A stretch of DNA of 64,000 bases from Plantago major (lineage: Eukaryota; Streptophyta; Magnoliopsida; Lamiales; Plantaginaceae). Shown piece by piece: positions 32,318 to 45,262 of this stretch. The notes below the pieces were generated by a model. The model was not told the DNA's origin. It made no database searches and saw only the letters and a program-made list of their open reading frames with translations. A program made the position numbers and the translations under genes. How positions within the stretch are numbered: the stretch's first letter is position 1; each line of letters starts with the position of its first letter. The stretch is taken from the NCBI GenBank assembly GCA_026545765.1, contig CM048840.1, forward strand, positions 6,855,765 through 6,919,764, given 5' to 3'.

Positions 32318-35300
32318 TACCAGTAGTACCGATTGTTGTAGTGAATCAGTGATTTATGTTGTGTGAATTGTGATGATGAATGAAGTAACCAATTTCTTGT
32401 GTTGTAATTGTAAATGATAGATAGTACAGTCGAGTTGAATTCCCTTACAAAGTCCGGCAATGATGTTGATGAAGCGTTTATTCACGTTGGACGGGGATAT
32501 ATGGGGTAAACAGTAAATTCAATTCTAAAATACCTGACCAGACCGAACCGAAATTCTGGTTTGGTTTTGTAACTGAAACCTAACAGTTCCACCAACCAAA
32601 CCAGAACCGCCCTGACGGTACTTTTGATTATGGTTCGTCTTTTTACATAACCGAACCGAAATAGTGTTATTATAACTTACAACTGATTGTTCCAACCGAA
32701 ACATTTAGTTAACTTACATTGTCAATAAAATTATCGATGTCATTAATCAAAACGACTATATTATCAACATTAGCGTTTTTTCATTCTAACAACATAGACG
32801 TTTTAATTAAAACGTCGATGTTACTCCTGTTTGATCGTGACACGTGGTCGGGCTAGGGTGTCACGTTTAGGACACCCACGTTGACTTGCTTATGTTAGAG
32901 GGGGGCCACTGTATGGTGACAGGAGGAGATTCCATGTCCTCATGTCCTATATAGTGGTAGAATGTAAGTTCCTCTCTCCTGTAGTGGAGGTTGGATCTCA
33001 TGGGGTCCAACCCAAAGGTTGGAGGGGAGTTTTTCATTAGTCTCCATTCTAACAACTTTGGTTCTTGGTTCTTCAAGTCCAGACCCGACAGTCAAGGTTG
33101 ATCCATCATATGGTCGGGGACCTCTTTTGACTTAGTATTCTTTGAAGTTAGTATATTTGACTTAGTGAGTTAGTGTCGGACTTATTTCCACATATGAAAA
33201 GTACTTTCTTTAAATTCTTTAGAATACATATTAACCTTCACTTCGTCCTCGATGAAATATTACCAAAACTCACTAATTATCTAACATCCAAATTCATATG
33301 CATGACATAATGTTTGGATAAAAGTTATACATCCAAAAGTTCTAACCCATGCTTTTATATCACAAACTATGACATGTAGATGAATTTGAACATAAACTAG
33401 CACAGCTGAAATTTGACTAATAAGAAACTTGTTCTTGCCCACTTTGGACTTCCATTACAAAATCTGTGTGTGAACAGTCAAAACAGATACCAAAAAGTTT
33501 TTCTATTTTTCTATCTTTGACATATAATGGAATTTGGACATAAATATATTAATACAAAGTATTTAAAGAGACGCGTATTAGTGATAAACCTAAAAGACGG
33601 ATTGATGTTCTTAAATATATTTGTAATATTTTAAACAATATCAGTAATGTTTTATGAGTGAACATTTTATATTATTTTTTATTTAATGTATATCACCGAT
33701 GTTCTTAGTAAAACCTGTAATATTTTTTGATATACATGTAATGTTTGTCCCTGTTTTTTTAGTTTTTTTATAACACCGTCTCTCTAGAGACTTACTCAAA
33801 AAGCTACTCAGACAAACTATAACATGCAAATAAATTTGAATATAAATCGAAATATTCCAAAAAAATTGTCTGCTACTGGAATATAATTATGATAATGGAG
33901 CAGATAATACATATTTAAAACTAGGTGCAACCATACCATAGATTTTTAATTATTCAGTAATGGATTGGCAATCTAGTCTAAATTATTATAGTGTATTATA
34001 GAATACAAGTAAAGGAAGGCAGGAAGAAGAAAGCAGCAAACGGACAATGAGATTTGGTGGCTTATTCCATCAAATATTCAAGAAGTGTTGTAATGTAGCA
34101 CTGGTTATCCAAATATATTGACAACATGCCAATGAGAATTCATAGAAGAAAGAAAGTACTAGTCCTACTAGCATTAAGCAGAATTAGGTTGACATTTTTA
34201 GTTTTACTCTACCATTCCAAATCAAATATCACATTTAACTTATAATTCATTTTTAAAGGAGCAGTTCTCTTGAAATACCATCTTTATAGAGGCACTAAAA
34301 AGGCAGACAAACATTATAATTATATATAAAAACATTAATTTTTGTAATGAGAACATCGGTATTATACATGCACGTAAAAAATTACATAAAATATTCAACC
34401 ATCAGACACCATCGTACATATAATTAAGAACACCAATATTTTCTCGGGTCCATGAGACCATCACCAATGCAATATCCCTTATAAAAGTCTTTGTGTGAAA
34501 CAGTAAACAAACAAGAATGGAAAACCAACTGCTCACTTTTGAGTGAGAGGATTAAGTCCCATTTGAATCAAGAGAGAGCAAGTATGAAAAGGAAGCAAGA
34601 TTTCGCAGTACCTTACCTATTACATTTGCATGGAGGTGGTTCCACATTACCCACTCTTGTTCATGGTACTAGCATTTTGTTATATGTATCAATCACATTC
34701 AAACTACTATAGAATAAGTATCTCATCATCAGCAAGATCATCATAATATCTTCTTCTTTCTCCAAGTCAAACACAAGCAGACTGCTGCTGGCTATGGCTA
34801 TTAATTGCTGGTAATTCACTACTCTAGGCTGCTGCTGCTGCTGCAAACTTAATTGGTATTCATTCATTTACTTACTACTATATCAGTGAGCCATCCAGCT
34901 AGCTCATGTCATACTCCCATTTTCTTGTTTTATCCTAGCAAGTAATACTCCCAAGAAAGCCATTGAAAAATGAATACTCTGTGATTCCAATAATCCAAAC
35001 ATTTCCTCAGAAGACCCATATCCCATTTATTACTCCATTTCTACTGGCTCAAAACGACGGTGGGTAGTTGCTGTATTACTGCATTTGCTACTACTCCTGC
35101 TAGTTGGACCAAGACACAAAACTCTCTTTTTCAATCTCCAATTCATTACTACACTGATCACTCCTAACAGACCATTAAAGCCATCCAATCCTAAACATCA
35201 CCCTATTCTTTTTATTCTTCTTCATTTCTTCACAGGTCAAGAAAAAGTCTGTCCATGACTGATCACTAATCAGATTTAGCAGCAAAGCCACGTGTGTTCT

Positions 35301-35554
35301 CTCCATTCCAGACCTTCTTCTTCTCCTCCCATTCTAGTCTAGTCTAGTGGAGTAGTAGCAATACAAAATCAACTGATCCTGACCTTTTCATTGTTTAATC
35401 TTTAATGTCTCCTTATCTCTACATTCAATTCGATTCCTCCCACCAAACTCATTCCCACCTTTAATAAAAACTCATCGCTATCTTCTTGATTTCCCTTCTC
35501 CATCCAACAAAATCCTAAATGAAACTTGTGGGAGCAGATTAGAGTTGAGAAAAC
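32318..35554. other. intergenic, upstream of GSO and of the small gene
   Basis: AT-rich. It contains a dispersed repeat at about 33560-33790 shared with 14140-14360 and several AACGTCGATGTTA-like words around 32710-32820. The last 600 bases are CT-rich and probably hold the GSO promoter and leader. No gene was recognised. Confidence 0.5.
33560..33790. repeat. dispersed AT-rich repeat, second copy
   Basis: Shares AACAATATCAGTAATGTTTT and following bases with 14195-14245, in the same orientation. No terminal structure was identified. Confidence 0.45.
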
Positions 35555-38500
35555 ATGTCAACGCTGCCATGTAAACAGCAGCAACCTTCTCTTGCATCAC
35601 TTTTTCTTCTACTACTACTACTAGCACTAGCACTACCCAATGTAGTCCACTCTCAAACATCTAACACTGCCACAACTCTACTCAAGGTCAAAGAATCATT
35701 CACTGAAGACCCACAAAATGTACTCCAAGACTGGTCTTTGAACAACACCAAGTCCTGGTGTAGCTGGTTCGGCATTTCTTGCTCTTCTTCCTCAGAACTA
35801 GTGAGTCTTAATCTCACTGCATGTTCACTAACAGGGTCCATTTCACCAGCTCTCTCCCTTTTGCCGAACCTGCTCCACCTGGACCTCTCGTCCAACGCAC
35901 TTTCCGGCCCAATCCCACCTGCTCTATCCAACCTCTCCAATTTACAATCTTTACTCCTCTACACCAACCAGCTCTCCGGCCACATTCCACCCGAACTCGG
36001 TTCCCTTTCCCGACTCCAAGTCCTCCGTATCGGCGACAACCCGGACCTCACCGGCCCGATTCCACCGTCTTTCGGAAACCTCCAAAACCTGATCACTCTC
36101 GGATTAGCCTCCTGCAGCCTCACCGGCCCAATACCGCCCGAATTGGGGAACCTAGCCCTACTCGAGAACCTGCTTCTGCTGGAGAATCAGCTAGAGGGGC
36201 CTATTCCTGCAGAGATAGGAAACTGCTCGAGCCTCAACGTATTCACGGCCTCACTCAATCGTCTGAATGGATCAATACCTTCTGAATTGGGGGCTCTTGA
36301 GAATGTCCAGATACTCAACCTTGCGAATAATAGCTTGTCAGGTAAAATTCCCACCCGGATTGGAGAGATGAGTGAGCTGCAGTATCTCAATTTGCTTGGT
36401 AATCAGCTCAGTGGATCGATTCCTAAGGCGTTGGCGAACTTGGTTAACCTTCAGCAGCTGGACTTGTCCCGGAACTCTCTCTCTGGCGAAATTCCTGAAG
36501 AAATTGGGAGCTTGAGCCAGCTCGTTTACCTTGTGCTTTCCAGCAATAATCTCACAGGTACTGTTATTGCCAAAATGCAGCCTATTTCCATTATTGCATT
36601 TCTCAAAGTACATGATCAGAATTTAGCTTTTGTGTTTAAGTTTGAAGACGATGAACAGAAAATGAGTGTTTTATTTTTATGTTCTATGCTTTTTGTCACA
36701 TTACCCCTTCAATTTTACAAGATACTGTACTAGTCAATAACCTTCATTTACTAATTTTTTAGTTAGTTTATGGGATACGGATTATGGACTATGTCGTCAA
36801 TTAATGAATTATTAATGTTATTATAAACGTCTTGTTATTTTTTTATCTAAACGGAATTTATGTTTCATTAACAACATAGACATTTTGATTGATAATATTA
36901 ATAAATTGATCTGTAAATGATTTTACAGATACAATGAGATTTGTATGCGGCATTTCGATTAAGGGGTAATATGAATAAAAACAATGTTCCGAATGTTTTA
37001 AAAAGTTATTTACAGGAGGTATTATCATGTAAGCTTTCTAATATTATACTACCTACATTCTCTTGAAAGCTTTTCATTTTCTTTACGCGCATTTTTAAGG
37101 AGAACGAGTGAAAATATGGTTTATGATACGATGGTGTAAGAGATATAATAGATGAAGTACGAAAGAAAGTGATTAAAAAATTAATAAGTGAAGATAGTGA
37201 ATTTACATTAAAAGAAATCGAAAGATTTTAGTGAAACACTCGAAATAGAAAAATTAATTTTTTTCCAGTTAAATGGAAGGAGTATATTGCACACTTTTGT
37301 AAAGTTGGGTAGTCAGCCTATTAAAAATATCCGGGGTAATTTGCAATTACCAAAACATTCAGGGGTAATCCGCAATATATTCTTCTTATTACAGGTATTT
37401 ATCATCCTGATAAGACCTTGGGTGTGATATGATAAGAATTGTTTGTGATATATAGGGAACATACCTGAAGGCATATGCTCCAATGCCACCAGCTTGACAA
37501 ATTTGATGCTTTCAGAGAATCAACTTTCCGGCAAGATACCGGTCACATTAAGAGACTGCAGCTCACTTAAGCAGCTTGATTTGTCCAACAACACACTCGA
37601 TGGTTCCATTCCGGCTGAGCTTTACGAGTTGGTTAACCTGACTGATCTAGTGCTCAACAATAACACATTGTCAGGTTCCATTTCTCCATCCATTGCCAAT
37701 TTAACCAATCTGCAGACGCTGGCCTTATACCAAAACCATTTCCACGGAAATCTGCCCAAAGAGATAGGAATGCTTGTCAATCTTGAGATTCTCTATCTTT
37801 ACGACAATCAGCTCTCGGGTGAGATCCCTCTAGAGATTGGCAACTGCTCTGCCTTACAAATGATTGATTTCTTTGGAAATCAATTCTCTGGGAAGATCCC
37901 CTCGACCATTGGAAGGCTAAAGCAGCTGAATTTCCTTCATGTGAGACAGAATGATCTTTCGGGCGAACTTCCTGCCAGTCTTGGTAGCTGCAATCAACTT
38001 ACTATTCTTGATTTGGCTGACAATCGCTTGTCTGGAAGCATCCCTTCTACTTTTGGTAATCTCCTAGCTCTTGAACAGTTTATGCTTTACAATAATTCGC
38101 TTGAAGGTAGTTTACCTGATGAGCTTACCAGCCTTGTCAACCTGACAAGGATAAATCTTTCGTCTAACAAACTAAACGGAAGCATTGCTCCACTCTGCCG
38201 TTCCAGCAACTTCCTTTCGTTTGATGTTACCAATAATGCATTTGATCATGAAATTCCCCCCCAAATTGGCAGTTCGCCTACTCTTCAAAGGCTTAGGCTA
38301 GGACATAACCAGTTTTCTGGAAATATCCCGTGGACACTAGGATTGCTACAACAATTGTTTCTGTTAGATCTCTCAGAAAATTTACTAACTGGGCAAATTC
38401 CTGCCCAGCTATCCTTATGCAAGAAACTGACTCATCTTGATCTTGACCATAACCTTCTTTCCGGACCAGTTCCCTTCTGGATTGGGCGTCTCCCTCTTTT

Positions 38501-40378
38501 GGGTGAGCTCAAGCTCTCGGCCAATCACTTATCCGGTTCGCTTCCTCAAGAACTGTTCAACTGTTCAAACCTGCTAATCCTGTCACTTGGTGGCAATTCT
38601 CTTAATGGGACCCTTCCTTCTGAAGTTGGCAGACTTCAGTCTCTCAATGTTCTAAATCTGGACGGAAACCAACTTTCCGGTACCATTCCATCAACCATAG
38701 GTCAGTTGAGAAATTTATATGAGCTTCGGCTTTCAAGAAACCTCTTCAATGGAGAGATACCAGTTGAAATTGGACGGCTTCAAAATTTGCAAAGTGTTCT
38801 TGATATCAGCTACAACAACCTGTCAGGCCATATCCCACCTGTCATTGCCACACTGTCAAAACTTGAACAGCTTGATCTGTCACACAATCAACTAGCAGGA
38901 GAAGTACCTTCTCAAGTGGTTGAAATGAGCAGCTTAGCAAGATTGAACCTTTCTTTCAATCATCTTCAGGGGAAGCTGGACAGCCGATATGCACGATGGC
39001 CAGCCACTGTATTCGATGGGAACTCAAACCTTTGTGGGAGCCCTCTTCAAAACTGTGATACCGCAAAATCTAACAGTTCAAAGTCCAGCCCAAGCCAATC
39101 ATCCGTGGTGATAATATCAGCAATATCTACCGCTTTCGCAGTCATTCTTTTGGTAATAGGAACTGCGCTCTTCCTCAAACACAGGCAAGAAACTTTGGGA
39201 AAAGCGAGTGAATTAGATTCTAGTTACTTCTCAAGCTCTTCTTCACACGCACAAAAGCGGCCTCTGTTCGATTATAATGCTGCTGTCAAGCGTGATTTTA
39301 AATGGGCAGACATCATGGAAGCTACAAACAATCTGAGTGAGGAGTTCATAATTGGATCAGGGGGGTCTGGAACGGTCTATAGGGCTGAATTATACTCTGG
39401 AGAAATGCTGGCGATCAAAAACATACAGAGGAAGGATGATGCGTTAATGGACAGAAGCTTTGCCAGAGAAATCAAGACTCTTGGTAGAATAAGGCATAGG
39501 CATCTGGTGAGATTGTTAGGGTATTGTAACAATCGATCAGGTGCAGCAGCAGGATCAAATCTGTTGATCTACGAGTACATGGAGAATGGTAGCGTGTGGG
39601 ACTGGTTGCACAAGCAGCAGCCGATGAACGAAAAGATGAAAAAAGTCCTAGACTGGGAATCAAGATTGAAGATAGCAGTGGGATTGGCAAAAGGACTGGA
39701 GTATCTTCATCATGATTGTGTGCCTAAGATATTACACAGGGATGTTAAGTCTAGCAATGTTCTGTTAGATGGAAACATGGAGCCTCATTTGGGAGATTTC
39801 GGACTGGCAAAAGCTCTGACTGATAACAACGACTCCGTAAATACAGACTCAAATATCTGGATTGCAGGTTCCTATGGGTACATTGCTCCAGGTATGAACC
39901 TCAACAGTCAACTCTCCTTTTCTATTACTAAGTCTTAAAAGTTAAAAACCATTTAAACTTGCAACTTTTCTTATGCAATTAAGTAATCTATTTTGCAGAA
40001 TATGCATATTCGTTGAAGGCAACGGACAAAAGCGATGTTTACAGCATGGGGATTGTGCTAATGGAGCTGGTGACTGGGAGAATGCCCACGGATAGTAGGT
40101 TTGGTGCATCGGATATGGATATGGTGAGATGGGTAGAGTCGGTTTTCGAGACACAATCTGCTAGTGAGGAGCTGATTGATCCAGTGCTAAAACCAGTGTT
40201 ACTACCAAATGAAGAAAGTGCCATGTTCCAAGTTCTTGAAACTGCACTGCACTGCACAAGAATTGCACCAGCTGAAAGGCCGTCGTCGCGGGAAGCATGC
40301 GATGAACTGGTTCGTGTGTTGAATGACTGTAGGATGGTATATTCTGAAAAAATGACTAGTCCAGATCAATTTGTGTAG
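35555..40378 (+). CDS. LRR receptor-like kinase of the GSO1/GSO2 (GASSHO) type, 1272 aa
   Basis: GSO1/GSO2-type kinases sit in the plasma membrane and perceive sulfated CIF/TWS1 peptides to control Casparian strip and embryonic cuticle integrity. Exons: 35555-36557, 37456-39891, 39999-40378 (3819 bases, in phase). Residues 1-33 are a signal peptide (LASLFLLLLLLALALPNVV). The N-cap WCSWFGISC is followed by about 30 leucine-rich repeats (NxLSGxIPxxLGxLxxLxxL), a membrane segment at about 884-906 (VVIISAISTAFAVILLVIGT) and a kinase at about 958-1260. Kinase motifs: IIGSGGSGTVYRAE, LAIKN (Lys), ILHRDVKSSNVLL (HRD, so an RD kinase), LGDFGLAKAL (DFG) and DVYSMGIVLMELVTGRMP. All catalytic residues are present. 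Orthology to GSO1 versus GSO2 cannot be settled here. Exon 1 ends inside an LRR, an extra intron for this subfamily as I know it. Confidence 0.9.
36558..37455. other. GSO intron 1 with a probable degenerate MITE
   Basis: This 898-bp intron interrupts the LRR domain (donor ACAG/GTACTG, acceptor ATATAG/GG). Near 37047-37286, TACTACCTACATTCTCTTG and a right end TGGAAGGAGTAT form a weak inverted pair of Stowaway style. Unspliced, it adds 58 codons and then stops at 36731-36733. Confidence 0.5.
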
Positions 40379-43300
40379 TGAAGTTAACTCCACGACCCTG
40401 AGATAAAGTGTGAAGATTGTGTGTAATGCAGTTAGATTTAGGATTATTTGATGGCGGGAATGATTTTTAGAGTTTACAGCTGTTGATTGAAATGGCACTT
40501 GTGGGACGTGGAAAAGAATCGGCAAATACATGGTTATAGCAAACTGATTGATTCTGTTGGCTTAACACCTCGACTGAAGATTGTAATCTAAGTACCTAAC
40601 TCAAATCAACTAATCAATTCAAGCACAGTAGTAGCTACATAAACGAATTGAACGAACAAGAAATTGATGAAAGAAAAGGAATGAAACAATAAAAGAATTC
40701 ACATAGTTAGGTTGCACATAACAACCTAATTGAACAGGGGCTGATCTATTAAGGGGCATGGGTGGGCTTGAGCCCACCTTCTGGAAAATAATTAGATACT
40801 ACTCTATTGGTATACTAATAATAAATGAGAAGCAGTATTTGGCATTCAGCTTTTTAATTGAGATAATTTTAATTGCAGAATAATTGATGAATAGTAATTA
40901 AATTTTAATTGAGCTGTGCAATTGGTATCAAATTAAAATTTTATAAGTGTTTTTGTAGGTTTGTTATGTATATTTTGAGTTAATTGAGTTATATTTCAAT
41001 TATAAGATCGCAATGACATTTCAATTATAATGAAATGACCAAATACGGAAGTAAGTCCGACTAATTTAAAATGGAACGTTAATTCTATCCTAAATAGTCC
41101 AATAATCTGGCTTGGTTTAGTGCATTTTTACCGATCGTTTGTCATGAGTTTGATTCAAATACTTATTTGCACATATCGCACACGGACAAGTCTATTAGAT
41201 CACGTAGCTTATCAACTACCAGCTAAACGTTCATGTGATGGACTTGTTTAAAAAATAAACTCATTGAGCTGATAAGTTTCTACTAAACCGAACCTTAGTT
41301 GAGAGTAAGGTTTTGTTATCTTCGTCTGAACGGAACGGAACTGAACTGAATTGTAGTATAAAAAACAACTAAGCAAAACTGAACAGAATTGAATGAATCT
41401 GAACTGAAATTAATGAGTTTTCAGATGAAGAGAACAAAGCCTAATCATTAATAAAAATTCGGAAAATTGTACTCCCTTTGTCCCGTAGAACTTCATACAT
41501 TTGTTAGTCGTCCCACAAAACTTCATACATTAACAAAACATTAAGCTAACTCACACCTAATAAATAATAAATAATATCAACTTTACACTGAAATTACATA
41601 CACAGTTTATCACTAAAAGTACACTTTTTCCCAAGTTTTTATATTCTATCAATACTTTAATTTTTCACATAAAAATGCGCAATAACCTATTGTATGAAGT
41701 TCTCCGAACGGGGAGAGAGCATGAAGAATAAGAAAAATTCAAACTACTTTTTGAAACGACGTACATTTCTCAAAAAGATCAAAGGAAATAGAGAATGACT
41801 ATAAAATGTCTATTTATATAATAACTAAAAGGAGAAAGATGGGCAGGGTGACCCACATAGCATGAGAGGCCCCCGGGTCAAGGGTGGGGTCCAAGAGATA
41901 GACTCAAATAAAATGACATACGTACGCGTCCCATGTGCCGACACAGCGACATGTCTCTCTCCACGTGTCGCCTTTTCCCGATTCCTCTCTTCGTACTAAT
42001 CAATGTCGGACATGATAAAAATAAGTAAAACTATTTCGCTCTTTCGTCGCTTTTGAATTCCCATAAAACACCAACAAATCACGTATTGAGAAAAATCATT
42101 CATTTTTTAATTTAACAAATCAAAATACTATATTTTTAATTAAAATATTAATACTCCTATTAATTAAAATATTCAATGTTTAACTAATAATTATAACATG
42201 TCTAAGTCTCACTTCCAACACTGTATATCAAATATGCATATTTCTCTTGTACACTTTCTCCATATTCCTTTTATAGACGTCCGTCAAAAAATGGCAAAAA
42301 AAAAAAGTACACCTCACTAATCAGTAATCACTAGTATTCTTACTTTGTTATTTATGTATCATAATTTTTTCATTCTCCGCCAGTTATATTTTTCCCAGTT
42401 TACTACCTCTAAACATCTTTTATCATTATGTATTCATATTCCTTAAAATAAAATTTCACGTAAGGAGTTTCCCAGGTTTAGACGAACGAATGGAGCATAA
42501 ACATATAATGTTTATAGATAAATATGTGATCTCACCTCGCTAAAATACGGTATCTCGCAAAACATGCACCAAATAACAACGTTAAGCTTATATTGATCAT
42601 ATCATGGACAATTTTCAAATTGAAAAAAAATTACATAGAGAATGATTATAAGATTTTATCAATATAAAGAAAATTCACATACCTCCCATACCAAGGATAT
42701 GGCACGCCCACCTTATTTATATACCTAATCAGGTAATATAAAAATATTATTATTTCAAAAATGTAGTCTTTTGTAATACTTGCTCTTGTTTCATTTGATA
42801 TCGATACACAATGGCAGTGAATACATCAAAATTCAATTCTGGATTCAGAGAAAAAAAAAATCAAACAACATATTATAGAATGTCCCGAAATTTTTTTAAA
42901 ATTTAAAGGGATCGATCTAGTAGGTTGTTACTGACACTAGCTCTTTCATGTCGAACATCCGTTTATAAGAACACTATAATTAACCATGCATGTTTGATGT
43001 GGTAATTTTAAAACGAATGGTCCAACTCACCCTCTACTTCTAATTGGAAAAAGGCCAAGTCAATTATAAATCCAAGTTAATCTACTTCTTCACCAAAGGC
43101 TGACTAGTTAAGTTTGCTTGAGAAATACGTTTTCAATCTGACCTATATAGGGAAGTGACAAAGATGATATGGGAAAATATCCCGGGCTTGGAACTGCATG
43201 ACTGCATACATATGTTAGATTGTGGGGTTATTATATCACTCGGTCTAGTTCATCTCCAATCGTCTCCATCAGGATTCCGTTCAAAAGCAACGGGACGGGA

Positions 43301-45262
43301 CGTTAAATTTAAATATTGGGTGGGTTGGTGGGATAATAAAATAAATGAATGCGTCCATGTTTGAGTGTAGCAGGACGAAAGGTTAGTTTGGTTGATTGGT
43401 TTGGGATCATTCGACATAAGAGGAAAGGAAAGGAATTAACTTCCAAGTAAGCCATCAACCAAGCAAAGCCAACCGTCAGTCTTGGAAAAGAATAATATCA
43501 TTATTCTTAAACTTAGCTGAGCCACGGAGACAGGCTAAAATGTAATGCTACCAAAAACTCCAGGACACCACTAAATCTACAGAGCTCGGTTTGTTTCAAA
43601 AATTTATTAATTAGGAAATTAACAAAATTCATGCAACTACTATATACACTACAGTATGTTTTTTTAATTTATAAATCTATTCACTCTTAGAATCTTCTTA
43701 TATTGATAACCAATTAACATGATTTTTTTAAATCTTGCAAACCAATCATACACATCTCTATTTATGTTCCATTAGAAACTGCACTTTGATTAAGTTCGCA
43801 AGGAGCAAAATAAAAAAATGGTGAAAGTTTATTTTTGTCATTAACAAATTTGAATTATTATTATCATCATACTCGTTATTTTATTCAAGAATTATTAACC
43901 AAATATTTTAATTTGTAAAATTTTGTAATCAATTTTTTCCAAAAAGATATTACTAACGTCAAGTGCAGTTTCAGACGGTACGGATGGAATATATATCTTT
44001 ACCATTATATGAACAAATCTTTAATGTATACATAGTAAACTAGTACTTCATTTAGTAGCAAGTGGGGACTAGAAAATAAGAAGATATCTTCCGGAGAAGG
44101 GAATGCAGGGAGAATGGGACCGTTAGTAAGAAGGAAAGAGATGATTATGTAATGGTTTAATTGCATATATGGTGCTACAATCTTTCCAATTTTCTAATCA
44201 GCCTGTTTCACAATTTTTTCCGCTGTAGCATGCCGCTAAACTTGTTTCATTTATGTCCATATTAATAATTCAATATGTCATCATGTGGTGGTGTCTAAAG
44301 TGAAAATTGATCTAATCCTATTAATCTTTAAATTGGTTCTGTCTTTTGTGTGTTCATTTAGTAAACTCATAGTTCACCTGCCATTTATTTAGAAATCCGT
44401 TACAAACATTTGTCAGTGTTACTAAAATCTAAATTCAAAATTAATGTAACAACCCATTCCACTACTACTTTGCCCTATTATTCAACCTTTAGAAACACCC
44501 CAAATACTCATCAATTAAGCCAAACTACTACATGGTGAATTGGTCATAAACTTAAAAGTCATAGTCATACTAGCTATATGGTGAATTTGGTCACAATGGT
44601 AGAATAATTTACTACGATTTTCTCACTTATTGTTACAGAACTTAGAAGAAAACGTGTAATAAATATATTTTCATAGTCAAATTTAGTAATCCTTCAAATT
44701 TATTGGACCCTTTCAATATTATCACTCGGGTATTATTATACTGTAAATTATTTAGCTGCCATGTTATGTTATGAATAAATTATGAAAAAGTAAAGTAGAA
44801 TAATTGCAAAAAACCAGTAGCATCATATGATGAGAGAGGGAGAAAAGGAATTTGTATTGCTGTAGTGCATATCATAAGAAAATTACCTTTCTCCTCCATC
44901 TATTTCTCTCTGTGCTGCTCAGCTGTTTCATTCCATTCCTCTGTATTTCTCTGCAACACAATCATTCATTCACACTCATATATTCGCCTTCCCACAAATT
45001 AATACACACTCCTATTCCTTCATACTAATAAAAAATAAATACTCTTATCTATATCGTTGCATTACAAAAGCAAAAGCAAAACACCAAAAAAAAAAAAAAA
45101 AGTGATAGAGAAAGTTAGAGATCTCCTCATTTGGTCCAGTAGAATCAATTTCCACATCAATTCCAGCTAATACTAATGTATTGTTAGTCGTTAGAATTGC
45201 CAGATTTGAAGGTGTTTGATTTCTGAGCAGAGTAGCATAATTGCTGCTGGTTCAGCTCAACA
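40379..45262. other. 4.9-kb intergenic region between GSO and GALS
   Basis: AT-rich with no gene recognised. It holds one clear Stowaway-like MITE (41472-41718) and a weaker candidate at about 42258-42497 (CTCCATATTCC at the left, CGAACGAATGGAG at the right). The stretch just before 45263 is CT/A-rich with a 15-base A run and is probably the GALS leader. Confidence 0.5.
41472..41718. mobile_element. Stowaway-like MITE, about 247 bp
   Basis: The left end CTCCCTTTGTCCCGTAGAAC continues TTCATAC; the right end GTATGAAGTTCTCCGAACGG continues GGAGAG. These are imperfect inverted repeats of about 26 bp. The left end follows TA, as expected for a Tc1/mariner-type target; the right TA is not clear. 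The body is AT-rich and non-coding. Confidence 0.65.

Noticed and set aside
35821..36285. 154-codon frame overlapping GSO exon 1
   Set aside because: Out-of-frame shadow of the LRR coding sequence.
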